In this document: piece by piece, positions 1 to 7,478 of the stretch
Position numbering within the stretch: the first letter of the stretch is position 1
Layout of the letters: every line of letters begins with the position of its first letter
Origin: DASRSS01 sp963799045
GTDB lineage: Bacteria; Actinomycetota; Actinomycetes; Mycobacteriales; Jatrophihabitantaceae
Reading direction: 5' to 3'
Length of the DNA: 64,000 bases
Assembly (NCBI GenBank): GCA_963799045.1
Contig: CAWCVN010000006.1
Coordinates: 124,001 to 188,000, forward strand
The notes under the pieces: generated by a model
What the model saw: only the letters and a program-made list of their open reading frames with translations
Told to the model about the DNA's origin: nothing
Database searches by the model: none
Made by a program: the position numbers and the translations under genes

Positions 1-1
1 C

Positions 2-136
2 CGCACCAGCAAACTCAAGGCGCACGACGAGACCAACCAGGTCGGCGTGGGCGACCGGGTGCTGATCATGGAGACTCGACCGCTCTCGGCGACGAAGCGC
101 TGGCGTGTGGTCGAGGTTCTCGAAAAGGCAAGGTAA
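2..136 (+). CDS. rpsQ: 30S ribosomal protein S17, C-terminal part
   Basis: The window opens inside this gene; 44 residues and a TAA stop remain. S17 is a primary 16S rRNA-binding protein of the small subunit. The remaining OB-fold end (GVGDRVLIMETRPLSATKRW, then VVEVLEKAR) is the usual S17 C-terminus. It lies directly upstream of rplN, the standard rpmC-rpsQ-rplN order. The 5' part is outside the window. Confidence 0.93.
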   Translation, partial: RTSKLKAHDETNQVGVGDRVLIMETRPLSATKRWRVVEVLEKAR

Positions 137-207
137 GGGCCGCGATCTTCGGTAATGCCGGGCGCGAGCTCGGAACGTACTGAGGTTGAGAAGGATCTGG
201 AGTCGAA

Positions 208-576
208 GTGATTCAGCAGGAGTCGCGACTACGCGTCGCCGACAACACCGGTGCAAAGGAGATCCTGTGCATCCGGGTTATGGGTGGCTCGGGTCGGCGC
301 TACGCGGGCATCGGCGATGTCATCGTCGCGACGGTCAAGGACGCGCTGCCCGGTGCGGGCGTGAAGAAGGGTGACGTCGTCAAGGCCGTCATCGTGCGCA
401 CCGTCAAGGAGCGCCGGCGCCCGGACGGCAGCTACATCCGGTTCGACGAGAACGCCGCCGTCCTCATCAAGGCCGATGGCGAGCCCCGCGGTACGCGCAT
501 CTTCGGCCCGGTCGGCCGGGAGCTGCGCGACAAGAAGTTTATGAAGATCATCTCGTTGGCACCGGAGGTGCTCTGA
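208..576 (+). CDS. rplN: 50S ribosomal protein L14
   Basis: L14 binds 23S rRNA at the subunit interface. The product has 122 residues, exactly the usual bacterial length, opening with MIQQESRLRVADNTGAKE and holding the L14 signature region at about residues 60-86. The start is a GTG, since no ATG fits the conserved N-terminus. It follows rpsQ by 71 bases and precedes rplX by 35, so it is part of the spc ribosomal operon. Confidence 0.97.
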   Translation: MIQQESRLRVADNTGAKEILCIRVMGGSGRRYAGIGDVIVATVKDALPGAGVKKGDVVKAVIVRTVKERRRPDGSYIRFDENAAVLIKADGEPRGTRIFGPVGRELRDKKFMKIISLAPEVL

Positions 577-611
577 CCGATGAGCGAGCGAATCAAGAAG
601 GCACGGCAGGC

Positions 612-929
612 ATGAAGGTCAAGAAGGGCGACGAGGTCGTCGTCATCGCCGGTAAGGACCGCGGTGTCAAGGGCAAGGTGATCTCCGCCGACCCGATCAC
701 GAACAAGGTGATCGTCGAGGGCGTGAACCGCGTCAAGAAGCACACCCGGCTGTCCACCACCAGCCGTGGCGCGAAGGCCGGCGGTATCGAGACGATCGAG
801 GCCGCGATCAGCGCCAGCAACGTCATGGTCGTCGAGGACGGCAAACCCACGCGGGTGGGCTACCGGCGTGACGAGGAGACCGGCAGGAACGTGCGCGTCT
901 CACGACGCACTGGAAAGGACCTTTCATGA
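612..929 (+). CDS. rplX: 50S ribosomal protein L24
   Basis: L24 is an early-assembly protein that initiates 50S folding on 23S rRNA. The 105-residue product has the KOW motif near the start (KKGDEVVVIAGKDRGVKGKV). The ATG fits the conserved N-terminus; a nearer ATG at 580 is out of frame. Its stop overlaps the ATG of rplE by 4 bases, so the two are translationally coupled. Confidence 0.97.
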   Translation: MKVKKGDEVVVIAGKDRGVKGKVISADPITNKVIVEGVNRVKKHTRLSTTSRGAKAGGIETIEAAISASNVMVVEDGKPTRVGYRRDEETGRNVRVSRRTGKDLS

Positions 930-1498
930 GCGCCCCGACCACCGAGTACCCGGTGCCGCGGCTGAAGTCCCGCTACCGCGAGGAGATCGCGCCGGCGCTG
1001 AAGGAGCAGTTCTCCTACGGCAACCCGATGCAGATCCCCGGCCTGGTGAAGGTCGTCGTCAACATGGGCGTCGGCCAGGCTGCGAAGGACAGCAAGCTGA
1101 TGGACGGCGCGGTCCGCGACCTCACCCTGATCACCGGCCAGAAGCCGCTTGTCCAGCGTGCCCGTAAGTCGATCGCGCAGTTCAAGCTGCGGGAGGGCAT
1201 GCCGATCGGCGCGAAGGTCACGCTGCGCGGCGACCGGATGTGGGAGTTCCTCGACCGGCTGCTCTCGCTCGCGCTTCCCCGTATCCGCGACTTCCGTGGC
1301 CTGTCCGACCAGCAGTTCGACGGCAACGGCAACTACACGTTCGGGCTGACCGAGCAGTCGATGTTCCACGAGATCGACCCGGACACCATCGACCGGCCCC
1401 GCGGTATGGACATCACGATCGTCACGACCGCGACCAACGACGACGAGGGACGGGCCCTGCTACGCGCGCTCGGCTTCCCGTTCAAGGAGAACTCGTAA
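926..1498 (+). CDS. rplE: 50S ribosomal protein L5
   Basis: L5 binds 5S rRNA and contacts the P-site tRNA. The product has 190 residues, normal for actinobacteria, with the conserved N-terminal PRLKSRYREEI and the 5S-binding core (VNMGVGQA, TGQKP, KSIAQFKLREG). It starts in the ATGA overlap with rplX and its TAA shares one base with the ATG of rpsN. Confidence 0.97.
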   Translation: MSAPTTEYPVPRLKSRYREEIAPALKEQFSYGNPMQIPGLVKVVVNMGVGQAAKDSKLMDGAVRDLTLITGQKPLVQRARKSIAQFKLREGMPIGAKVTLRGDRMWEFLDRLLSLALPRIRDFRGLSDQQFDGNGNYTFGLTEQSMFHEIDPDTIDRPRGMDITIVTTATNDDEGRALLRALGFPFKENS

Positions 1499-1683
1499 TG
1501 GCGAAGACCGCACTGAAGAACAAGGCCGCCAAGAAGCCGAAGTTCGCCGTCCGCGGCTACACCCGGTGTCAGCGCTGCGGTCGGCCGCACTCGGTCTACC
1601 GCAAGTTCGGCCTGTGCCGCGTGTGCCTGCGTGAGATGGCGCATGCCGGCGAGCTCCCCGGCGTCACGAAGTCTTCCTGGTAA
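1498..1683 (+). CDS. rpsN: 30S ribosomal protein S14, zinc-binding (type Z) form
   Basis: S14 sits in the head of the 30S subunit. This is the short 61-residue form with two intact CXXC pairs (CQRC and CRVC), which bind zinc. Actinobacteria often also carry a longer zinc-free copy elsewhere, induced on zinc starvation; none is seen here. The ATG overlaps the rplE stop (TAATG). Too short for many gene callers, but unmistakable. Confidence 0.96.
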   Translation: MAKTALKNKAAKKPKFAVRGYTRCQRCGRPHSVYRKFGLCRVCLREMAHAGELPGVTKSSW

Positions 1684-1737
1684 ACCAACTCTTCGCCGTA
1701 GGCCCGACGGGAACCGCGGTGAGAAAGAAGAACATCC

Positions 1738-2145
1738 ATGACAATGACCGACCCGATCGCGGACATGTTGACGCGCCTGCGCAACGCCAACTCCGCGTAC
1801 CACGACGAGGTCGCGATGCCCCACTCGAAGCTCAAGGGGCACGTCGCGGCGATCCTCAAGGAGCAGGGCTACATCGCCGACTTCCGCGTTGTCGACGCTC
1901 CTGAGGGCAAGCCCGGCCGCGTGCTCACACTGAGCCTGAAGTACGGGCCGAACCGCGAGCGCAGCATCGCCGGTGTCCGCCGGGTTTCCAAGCCGGGTCT
2001 GCGGGTGTACGTCAAGTCCACCAGCATGCCCCGGGTGTTGGGTGGCCTTGGCACCGCAATCATCTCGACCTCGTCTGGCCTGCTGACCGACAAGCAGGCA
2101 GCTAAGCGCGGAGTGGGCGGGGAAGTCCTCGCCTACGTCTGGTAA
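1738..2145 (+). CDS. rpsH: 30S ribosomal protein S8
   Basis: S8 binds the central domain of 16S rRNA and, in some bacteria, represses its own spc operon mRNA. The 135-residue product opens with MTMTDPIADMLTRLRNAN and closes with the conserved GGEVLAYVW end. The ATG at 1738 lies downstream of a purine-rich GAGAAAGAAGAA stretch. It follows rpsN by 54 bases. Confidence 0.97.
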   Translation: MTMTDPIADMLTRLRNANSAYHDEVAMPHSKLKGHVAAILKEQGYIADFRVVDAPEGKPGRVLTLSLKYGPNRERSIAGVRRVSKPGLRVYVKSTSMPRVLGGLGTAIISTSSGLLTDKQAAKRGVGGEVLAYVW

Positions 2146-2156
2146 GGGGGTACGGC

Positions 2157-2699
2157 ATGTCTCGAATCGGAAAGCTGCCCGTGGTCGTCCCCTCGGGCGT
2201 CGACATCACGATCGACGGCCAGCACGTCCAGGTGAAGGGCCCGAAGGGCACGCTCGCGCACACGGTCGCCGAGCCGATCACGGTTGCCCGCCAGGACGAC
2301 GGCACGATCGCGGTCGCCCGTCCGGATGACGAGCGGGAGTCGAAGTCCCTGCACGGCCTGTCCCGCACGCTGATCGCGAACATGGTCACCGGGGTGACCG
2401 ACGGCTACAGCAAGACGCTGGAGATCGTCGGAACCGGCTACCGCGTTACCGCGAAGGGCAGCGGCCTGGAGTTCGCGCTGGGTTTCTCGCACCCGGTCCC
2501 GATCGACGCGCCGGAGGGGATCACCTTCCGCGTTGAGTCGCCGACCCGGTTCGTCGTCGAGGGCATCGACAAGCAGAAGGTCGGTGAGGTCGCGGCGAAC
2601 CTGCGCAAGCTGCGCAAGCCCGACCCGTACAAGGGCAAGGGCGTCCGCTACCAGGGCGAGGTCATCCGCCGCAAGGCCGGTAAGGCAGGGAAGAAGTAA
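2157..2699 (+). CDS. rplF: 50S ribosomal protein L6
   Basis: L6 lies near the factor-binding centre of the 50S subunit. The product is 180 residues, normal length, with the typical start MSRIGKLPVVVPSGV and the C-terminal signature KPDPYKGKGVRYQGEVIRRK. It follows rpsH after 11 bases with a GGGGG ribosome-binding stretch, and precedes rplR by 3 bases. Confidence 0.97.
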   Translation: MSRIGKLPVVVPSGVDITIDGQHVQVKGPKGTLAHTVAEPITVARQDDGTIAVARPDDERESKSLHGLSRTLIANMVTGVTDGYSKTLEIVGTGYRVTAKGSGLEFALGFSHPVPIDAPEGITFRVESPTRFVVEGIDKQKVGEVAANLRKLRKPDPYKGKGVRYQGEVIRRKAGKAGKK

Positions 2700-2702
2700 G
2701 TC

Positions 2703-3092
2703 ATGGGCGCATCCACGATCGCGAAGCAGGCCCGACGCTCGGCAGGCATCTCCGCCGCCCGCCGGGTATCCAGGTCCCGACGCCATTTCCGGCTCCGCAA
2801 GAAGGTCGTCGGCTCCGCCGAGCGTCCGCGCCTGGTGGTCAGCCGCTCGTCGCGGCACCTGTTCGCCCAGCTCGTCGACGACACGAAGGGCGTCACCGTC
2901 GCCTCGGTGTCGACGTTCAAGCTGACCGACGGCGACAAGACGGCGCGTGCCAAGCAGGCCGGCGCCCAGCTGGCCGAGGCCGCCAAGGCCGCCGGCGTGA
3001 GCAAGGTGGTCTTCGACCGCGGTGGCAACACCTACACCGGCCGGATCGCGGCCTTCGCAGACGCCGTCCGCGAAGCGGGATTGGAGTTCTAG
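2703..3092 (+). CDS. rplR: 50S ribosomal protein L18
   Basis: L18 carries 5S rRNA onto the 50S subunit together with L5. The 129-residue product has a basic N-terminal tail followed by the L18 core (RLVVSRSSRHLFAQLVDD, FDRGGNTYTGRIAAFADAVR). The ATG is 3 bases behind the rplF stop, so the two are likely coupled. Confidence 0.96.
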   Translation: MGASTIAKQARRSAGISAARRVSRSRRHFRLRKKVVGSAERPRLVVSRSSRHLFAQLVDDTKGVTVASVSTFKLTDGDKTARAKQAGAQLAEAAKAAGVSKVVFDRGGNTYTGRIAAFADAVREAGLEF

Positions 3093-3131
3093 GGATGACG
3101 ACCCGCACGTTCATCAGCGAGGAGAATTAGC

Positions 3132-3755
3132 ATGCCTGGACCCCAGCGCGGACCCCGATCCGGGGGCAACGAGCGCGACAACCAGCGCCGCGACCGGCGC
3201 GACGGTGGTCGCGGCGGCGCGGGCGGCGCGGCTGCCGAGAAGAGCGCCTACCTCGAGCGCGTCGTGAAGATCAACCGTGTCGCCAAGGTCGTCAAGGGCG
3301 GTCGTCGGTTCAGCTTCACCGCCCTGGTCGTCGTCGGCGACGGTGACGGCACCGTGGGTGTCGGCTACGGCAAGGCCAAGGAGGTGCCCGCGGCTATCGC
3401 CAAGGGCGTCGAGGAGGCCAAGAAGAACTTCTTCAAGGTGCCCCGGATCCAGCAGACCATCCCGCACCCCGTACAGGGCGAGAAGGCAGCCGGTGTGGTG
3501 CTGCTCAAGCCGGCCAGCCCCGGTACCGGTGTCATCGCCGGTGGCCCGGTGCGTGCCGTGCTCGAGTGCGCCGGTATCCACGATGTGCTGTCGAAGTCCC
3601 TCGGCTCCGACAACCCGATCAACATCGTGCACGCGACCGTCGCTGCGCTGAAGGAGCTGGTGCGTCCCGAGGAGGTCGCCGCGCGCCGCGGGCTGCCCCT
3701 CGAGGATGTCGCCCCGGCGGGCATGCTGCGGGCCCGTGCCGGTCAGGGAGCATGA
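3132..3755 (+). CDS. rpsE: 30S ribosomal protein S5
   Basis: S5 contributes to decoding accuracy and mRNA unwinding at the 30S entry channel. The product has 207 residues; the first 40 or so are a Gly/Arg-rich tail typical of actinobacterial S5. They are followed by the double-stranded-RNA-binding fold (VVKGGRRFSFTALVVVGD) and the C-terminal S5 domain (GPVRAVLECAGIHDVLSKSL). A GAGGAG ribosome-binding site lies just upstream. Its TGA is one base from the rpmD ATG. Confidence 0.97.
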   Translation: MPGPQRGPRSGGNERDNQRRDRRDGGRGGAGGAAAEKSAYLERVVKINRVAKVVKGGRRFSFTALVVVGDGDGTVGVGYGKAKEVPAAIAKGVEEAKKNFFKVPRIQQTIPHPVQGEKAAGVVLLKPASPGTGVIAGGPVRAVLECAGIHDVLSKSLGSDNPINIVHATVAALKELVRPEEVAARRGLPLEDVAPAGMLRARAGQGA

Positions 3756-3756
3756 G

Positions 3757-3939
3757 ATGGCCAGACTGAAGATCACTCAGACCAAGTCGCCGATCGGCTA
3801 TCAGCGAAACCAGCGTGAGACGCTGCGCTCGCTGGGCCTCAAGCGGATGCACGACGTGGTCGTGAAGGAAGACCGCCCGGAGTTTCGGGGGATGATCGCG
3901 ACCGTCACGCACCTGGTGACGGTCGAGGAGGTCGAGTAG
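3757..3939 (+). CDS. rpmD: 50S ribosomal protein L30
   Basis: L30 is a small 23S rRNA-binding protein. The 60-residue product MARLKITQTKSPIGYQRNQR... has the usual length and the conserved core RSLGLKRMHDVV. The ATG at 3757 was chosen over longer in-frame starts because it matches the family N-terminus and follows the rpsE stop by one base. Confidence 0.95.
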   Translation: MARLKITQTKSPIGYQRNQRETLRSLGLKRMHDVVVKEDRPEFRGMIATVTHLVTVEEVE

Positions 3940-3974
3940 GCAATGACACCCAGTGACAGCTTGTGGAGTGAACG

Positions 3975-4418
3975 ATGACACTCAAGCTCCATCACCTGCG
4001 CCCGGCGCCGGGCGCCCACACCAAGAAGACCCGGGTGGGTCGCGGTGAGGGCTCCAAGGGCAAGACGGCCGGCCGCGGCACCAAGGGCACCAAGGCCCGC
4101 TATCAGGTGCCGGCGAGCTTCGAGGGCGGCCAGATGCCGATCCACATGCGGTTGCCGAAGCTGAAGGGCTTCACCAACCACTTCCGGGTCGAGTACCAGG
4201 TCGTCAACCTGGCCAAGCTGGCCGAGCTGTTCCCCAACGGCGGCGCCGTGGGCGTCGACGAGCTCGTCGCCGCCGGGGCCGTCCGCAAGGACGAGCCGGT
4301 GAAGGTCCTCGGCGACGGGGATCTCGGCGGCGTGAAGCTGGAGATCACGGCCGACAAGTTCTCCGTCTCGGCCCGCGACAAGATCGTGGCTGCGGGCGGA
4401 ACGGCAACTGAGAGATAG
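3975..4418 (+). CDS. rplO: 50S ribosomal protein L15
   Basis: L15 is a late-assembly 50S protein. The 147-residue product starts MTLKLHHLRPAPGAHTKKTR, followed by the Gly/Lys-rich arm (VGRGEGSKGKTAGRGTKG) and the folded C-terminal domain. It is the last gene before a strong hairpin, so the ribosomal-protein transcript may end or be attenuated here before secY. Confidence 0.97.
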   Translation: MTLKLHHLRPAPGAHTKKTRVGRGEGSKGKTAGRGTKGTKARYQVPASFEGGQMPIHMRLPKLKGFTNHFRVEYQVVNLAKLAELFPNGGAVGVDELVAAGAVRKDEPVKVLGDGDLGGVKLEITADKFSVSARDKIVAAGGTATER

Positions 4419-4431
4419 CACCAGACTTGGT

Positions 4432-4504
4432 GGCGGGACCGGATGCCGGGCTGCCTGATCGCCGGAAGCGGCGGCAGTCCGGCTCGGTCCCGCCGACGCG
4501 TTTT
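4432..4504 (+). terminator. Hairpin with T-run between rplO and secY
   Basis: GGCGGGACCG at 4432-4441 is the exact reverse complement of CGGTCCCGCC at 4485-4494. Shorter inner stems (CTGCC with GGCAG) lie in the loop, and TTTT follows at 4501-4504. It is a good candidate for an intrinsic terminator or attenuator separating the ribosomal-protein genes from secY-adk-map. Confidence 0.6.
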
Positions 4505-4524
4505 CCGGCTCCGTCGGGCGGGCT

Positions 4525-4534
4525 GTTAGCCTGA
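4525..4534 (+). promoter_or_regulatory. Candidate -10 element ahead of secY
   Basis: GTTAGCCTGA contains TAGCCT, a plausible actinobacterial -10 hexamer (TAnnnT), about 100 bases ahead of the secY start and just after the hairpin terminator. No convincing -35 is seen. It would let secY-adk-map be transcribed separately. Confidence 0.35.
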
Positions 4535-4631
4535 TCGAGCCCGGGCCGGAAGGCGTGCGTCCCGACGCCGTGCGCGGCGGGGCGGTCCGCAATCCACGAC
4601 GACCCGGACAAGTTCCGCACCAGGAGGACCC

Positions 4632-5945
4632 GTGTTCGGCGCATTCGCATCGGCGTTCAGGACGCCAGATCTGCGTAAGAAGCTGCTGTTCACGCTCAGC
4701 ATGCTGGTGCTCTACCGCCTGGGCGCCTCGGTTCCCACCCCGAACACCAACGTCTCGGCCATCAACAGCTGCATCAAGCAGGCGACCACCGGCGCCAACG
4801 CGAACATCTACTCGCTGATCAACCTGTTCTCCGGTGGCGCACTTCTCCGGTTGTCGGCGTTCGCGCTGGGCATCATGCCCTACATCACGGCGAGCATCAT
4901 CATTCAACTGCTGGTGGTCGTGATCCCCCGCTTCGAACAACTGAAGCAGGAGGGGCAGTCCGGCCAGACCAAGCTGACCCAGTACAGCCGCTACCTGACG
5001 ATCGGCCTGGGCATCCTGCAGTCCACGGGCTTCATCGCGCTGGCCCGCTCCGGCCAGCTGTTCCCGAGCTGCCAGAGCGCGATCCTCTACAAGCAGGACA
5101 TCTGGACGCTGTCCACGATGGTGCTGTGCATGACCGCCGGAACCGGCGTCATCATGTGGCTCGGCGAGCTGATCACCGACCGGGGCGTCGGCAACGGCAT
5201 GAGCGTGCTGATGTTCACCTCGATCGCGGCGCGCATCCCCAACGAGGGCCAGAACATCCTGCAGAACGCGCACGCGTTCGTCTTCACCATGATCTGCGTC
5301 CTGGGCCTGGCGATCATCATCGCGGTTGTGTTCGTGGAGCAGGCGCAGCGACGTATCCCGGTCCAGTACGCGAAGCGGATGATCGGCCGCAGGCAGTACG
5401 GCGGCACCTCGACCTACCTTCCGCTGAAGGTCAACCAGGCCGGCGTCATCCCGGTGATCTTCGCGTCCTCGTTGCTGTACATCCCGCAGCTGATCAGCCA
5501 GTTGACGAGTAGCAAGACGAGTACGTCCGCATTCGAACGATGGGTGAACAACAACCTCATCAACCAGTCGTCGTGGGTGTACATCGTCGTCTACTTCGCA
5601 CTGATCATCTTCTTCACCTACTTCTACGTCGGCATCACCTTCGACCCTGTCGAACGCGCCGACGACATGAAGAAGTACGGCGGGTTCATCCCGGGCATCC
5701 GGCCGGGACGCCCCACTGCCGAATACCTGCAGTTCGTCCTGTCGCGCATCACCCTGCCCGGTTCCCTGTACCTGGGTATCGTCGCGGTGTTGCCGAACTT
5801 CTTCTTCTCGATCACCGGCAACAACGCACAGAACTTCCCGTTCGGTGGCACCGCAGTTCTGATCATGGTCGGCGTGGGTCTGGACACCGTCAAGCAGATC
5901 GAGAGCCAGCTCATGCAGCGCAACTACGAAGGCTTCCTGCGCTAG
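4632..5945 (+). CDS. secY: Preprotein translocase subunit SecY
   Basis: SecY forms the protein-conducting channel of the Sec translocon in the cytoplasmic membrane, with SecE and SecG and driven by SecA. The 437-residue product has ten hydrophobic segments. The plug and TM2 region reads SGGALLRLSAFALGIMPYIT, and the cytosolic loops carry RRIPVQYAKR and PGIRPGRPTAEYL, both SecY signatures. The start is a GTG five bases behind AGGAGG (4622-4627). It is followed after 21 bases by adk. Confidence 0.97.
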   Translation: MFGAFASAFRTPDLRKKLLFTLSMLVLYRLGASVPTPNTNVSAINSCIKQATTGANANIYSLINLFSGGALLRLSAFALGIMPYITASIIIQLLVVVIPRFEQLKQEGQSGQTKLTQYSRYLTIGLGILQSTGFIALARSGQLFPSCQSAILYKQDIWTLSTMVLCMTAGTGVIMWLGELITDRGVGNGMSVLMFTSIAARIPNEGQNILQNAHAFVFTMICVLGLAIIIAVVFVEQAQRRIPVQYAKRMIGRRQYGGTSTYLPLKVNQAGVIPVIFASSLLYIPQLISQLTSSKTSTSAFERWVNNNLINQSSWVYIVVYFALIIFFTYFYVGITFDPVERADDMKKYGGFIPGIRPGRPTAEYLQFVLSRITLPGSLYLGIVAVLPNFFFSITGNNAQNFPFGGTAVLIMVGVGLDTVKQIESQLMQRNYEGFLR

Positions 5946-5966
5946 GAACGGACGGAGGTTGCTTGC

Positions 5967-6620
5967 ATGAGACTTGTCCTGGTCGGTCCGCCGGGCGCCG
6001 GTAAGGGCACCCAGGCGGAGTTCATCGCCGCGAACTTCGCCATCCCGAAGATCTCCACCGGGGATATCTTTCGGGCGAACGTGTCCGGCGGCACCGACCT
6101 CGGCCGGCTGGCGAAGAAGTACATGGACGCCGGCGACTTGGTGCCCGACGAGGTCACCAACGCGATGGTCCGCGACCGGCTGGCGCAGCCGGATGCCCGC
6201 GACGGATTCCTGCTCGACGGCTTCCCGCGCAACGTGGCGCAGGCCGGCGAACTCGACGGCATCCTGGCCGCGCTGGGTTCCGGCCTGAGCGTCGTGCTCG
6301 ACCTCGAGGTGGAGCACGACGAGGTGGTGCGGCGGCTGTCCGGCCGGCGCACCTGCAAGAAGTGCGGGCACGTCTGGCACATCGAGTTCGACCCGCCGGC
6401 GCAGCCGGACCTGTGCGACAAGTGCGGCGGCGACCTGTACCACCGCGACGACGACTACCCGGAGACCGTGCGGCACCGACTGGAGGTCTACGAGCTCCAG
6501 ACCGAGCCGCTGATCGAGTTCTACGGCAAGCGCGGGCAGGTCGTGTCGATCGATGCACTCGGGACCGTCGAGGATGTCACCGAGCGCGCGATCAACGCCC
6601 TGACCCCCTTCGCCGACTGA
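5967..6620 (+). CDS. adk: Adenylate kinase, zinc-LID form
   Basis: Catalyses ATP + AMP to 2 ADP in the cytoplasm. The 217-residue product has the P-loop GPPGAGKGTQ at residues 8-17, the AMP-binding DGFPRN, and a long LID domain with CKKC and CDKC pairs that bind structural zinc. The zinc-bearing LID is more common in Gram-positives than in many actinobacteria, which often have a short LID without cysteines. It sits in the usual secY-adk-map order. Confidence 0.96.
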   Translation: MRLVLVGPPGAGKGTQAEFIAANFAIPKISTGDIFRANVSGGTDLGRLAKKYMDAGDLVPDEVTNAMVRDRLAQPDARDGFLLDGFPRNVAQAGELDGILAALGSGLSVVLDLEVEHDEVVRRLSGRRTCKKCGHVWHIEFDPPAQPDLCDKCGGDLYHRDDDYPETVRHRLEVYELQTEPLIEFYGKRGQVVSIDALGTVEDVTERAINALTPFAD

Positions 6621-6636
6621 GGCCCGCCGCCCGCCG

Positions 6637-7478
6637 ATGCGTCGCATTCCCGAGCAGATCGAACTCAAGTCCCCGGAACAGATCCTGCTGATGCGCCGGG
6701 CCGGTCTCGTCGTGGCCGACGCCCTCGAGGCGATGCGCTCCGCCGCCGCTCCAGGGGTCAGCACCGCTGAACTCGACGAGATCGCGCGTGCGCGTGCTGA
6801 GCGAGGCCGGCGCCACCTCGTCGTTCCTCGGCTACGACATCGGGTCGGGGCCCTACCCGGCGGTCATCTGCGCCTCCGTCAACGACCGGGTCGTGCATGG
6901 CATTCCGTCTCAGCAAGACGTTCTGCGTGACGGTGACATCCTCTCCCTGGACTTCGGTGCGATCATCGACGGCTGGCACGGCGACGCCGCCGTCTCCGTG
7001 CTGGTCGGGGAGGTCAGCGACGAGGTGAGCGCGATGTCCGACGCCTGCGAGCGCGCGCTGTGGGCGGGGCTGGCACGGGCGCGCTCCGGCGGCCGGCTCG
7101 GGGACATCTCCCACGCGGTCGAGATGTCGGTGCGTGACTCAGGCAGGTACGGAATCGTCACCGGCTACGGAGGTCACGGCATCGGCTCGGCGATGCACAT
7201 GGACCCGCACATCCTCAACTACGGCCGCGCCGGCAAGGGCCCCCGGCTGGTGCCCGGGATGGCGCTGGCTATCGAACCGATGATCACGCTGGGGGCGCGG
7301 GGGACGCACCGAACTCGCGGACGGCTGGACGGTCAGCACCGTGGACGGCTCCTGGGCGGCGCATTGGGAGCACACGGTGGCTGTCCTCGACGACGGCCCG
7401 TGGGTGCTCACCGCACACGACGGTGGCCGTGCCGGGCTGGCGCCGTTCGGCGTCGCGGTCTCTGCCCACGCCGCCTGA
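6637..7478 (+). CDS. map: Methionine aminopeptidase type I, frameshifted as read
   Basis: Removes the initiator methionine from nascent proteins using two metal ions. The protein can be assembled from three frames. The first gives the N-terminus up to ELDEIARA (shift near 6788). The second runs from VLSEAGATSSFLGY to EPMITLGA (shift near 7298). The third runs from ELADGWTVSTVDGSWAAHWE to SAHAA and TGA at 7476-7478. All ligand motifs survive across frames: LDFG and HGDAA aspartates, GGHGIG histidine, AIEPM glutamate and WEHTVAV glutamate. Because the gene is normally essential and no motif is lost, two single-base sequence errors are more likely than a true pseudogene. Confidence 0.85.

Noticed and set aside
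3801..6764. Open minus-strand frame of 987 codons
   Set aside because: It runs antisense through rpmD, rplO, secY and adk, all of which have clear family motifs. Long antisense frames are expected at this GC content.
6637..7478. True loss of methionine aminopeptidase
   Set aside because: All metal ligands and flanking motifs persist across the frames, and neighbouring conserved genes show the same kind of shift, which favours sequence error.
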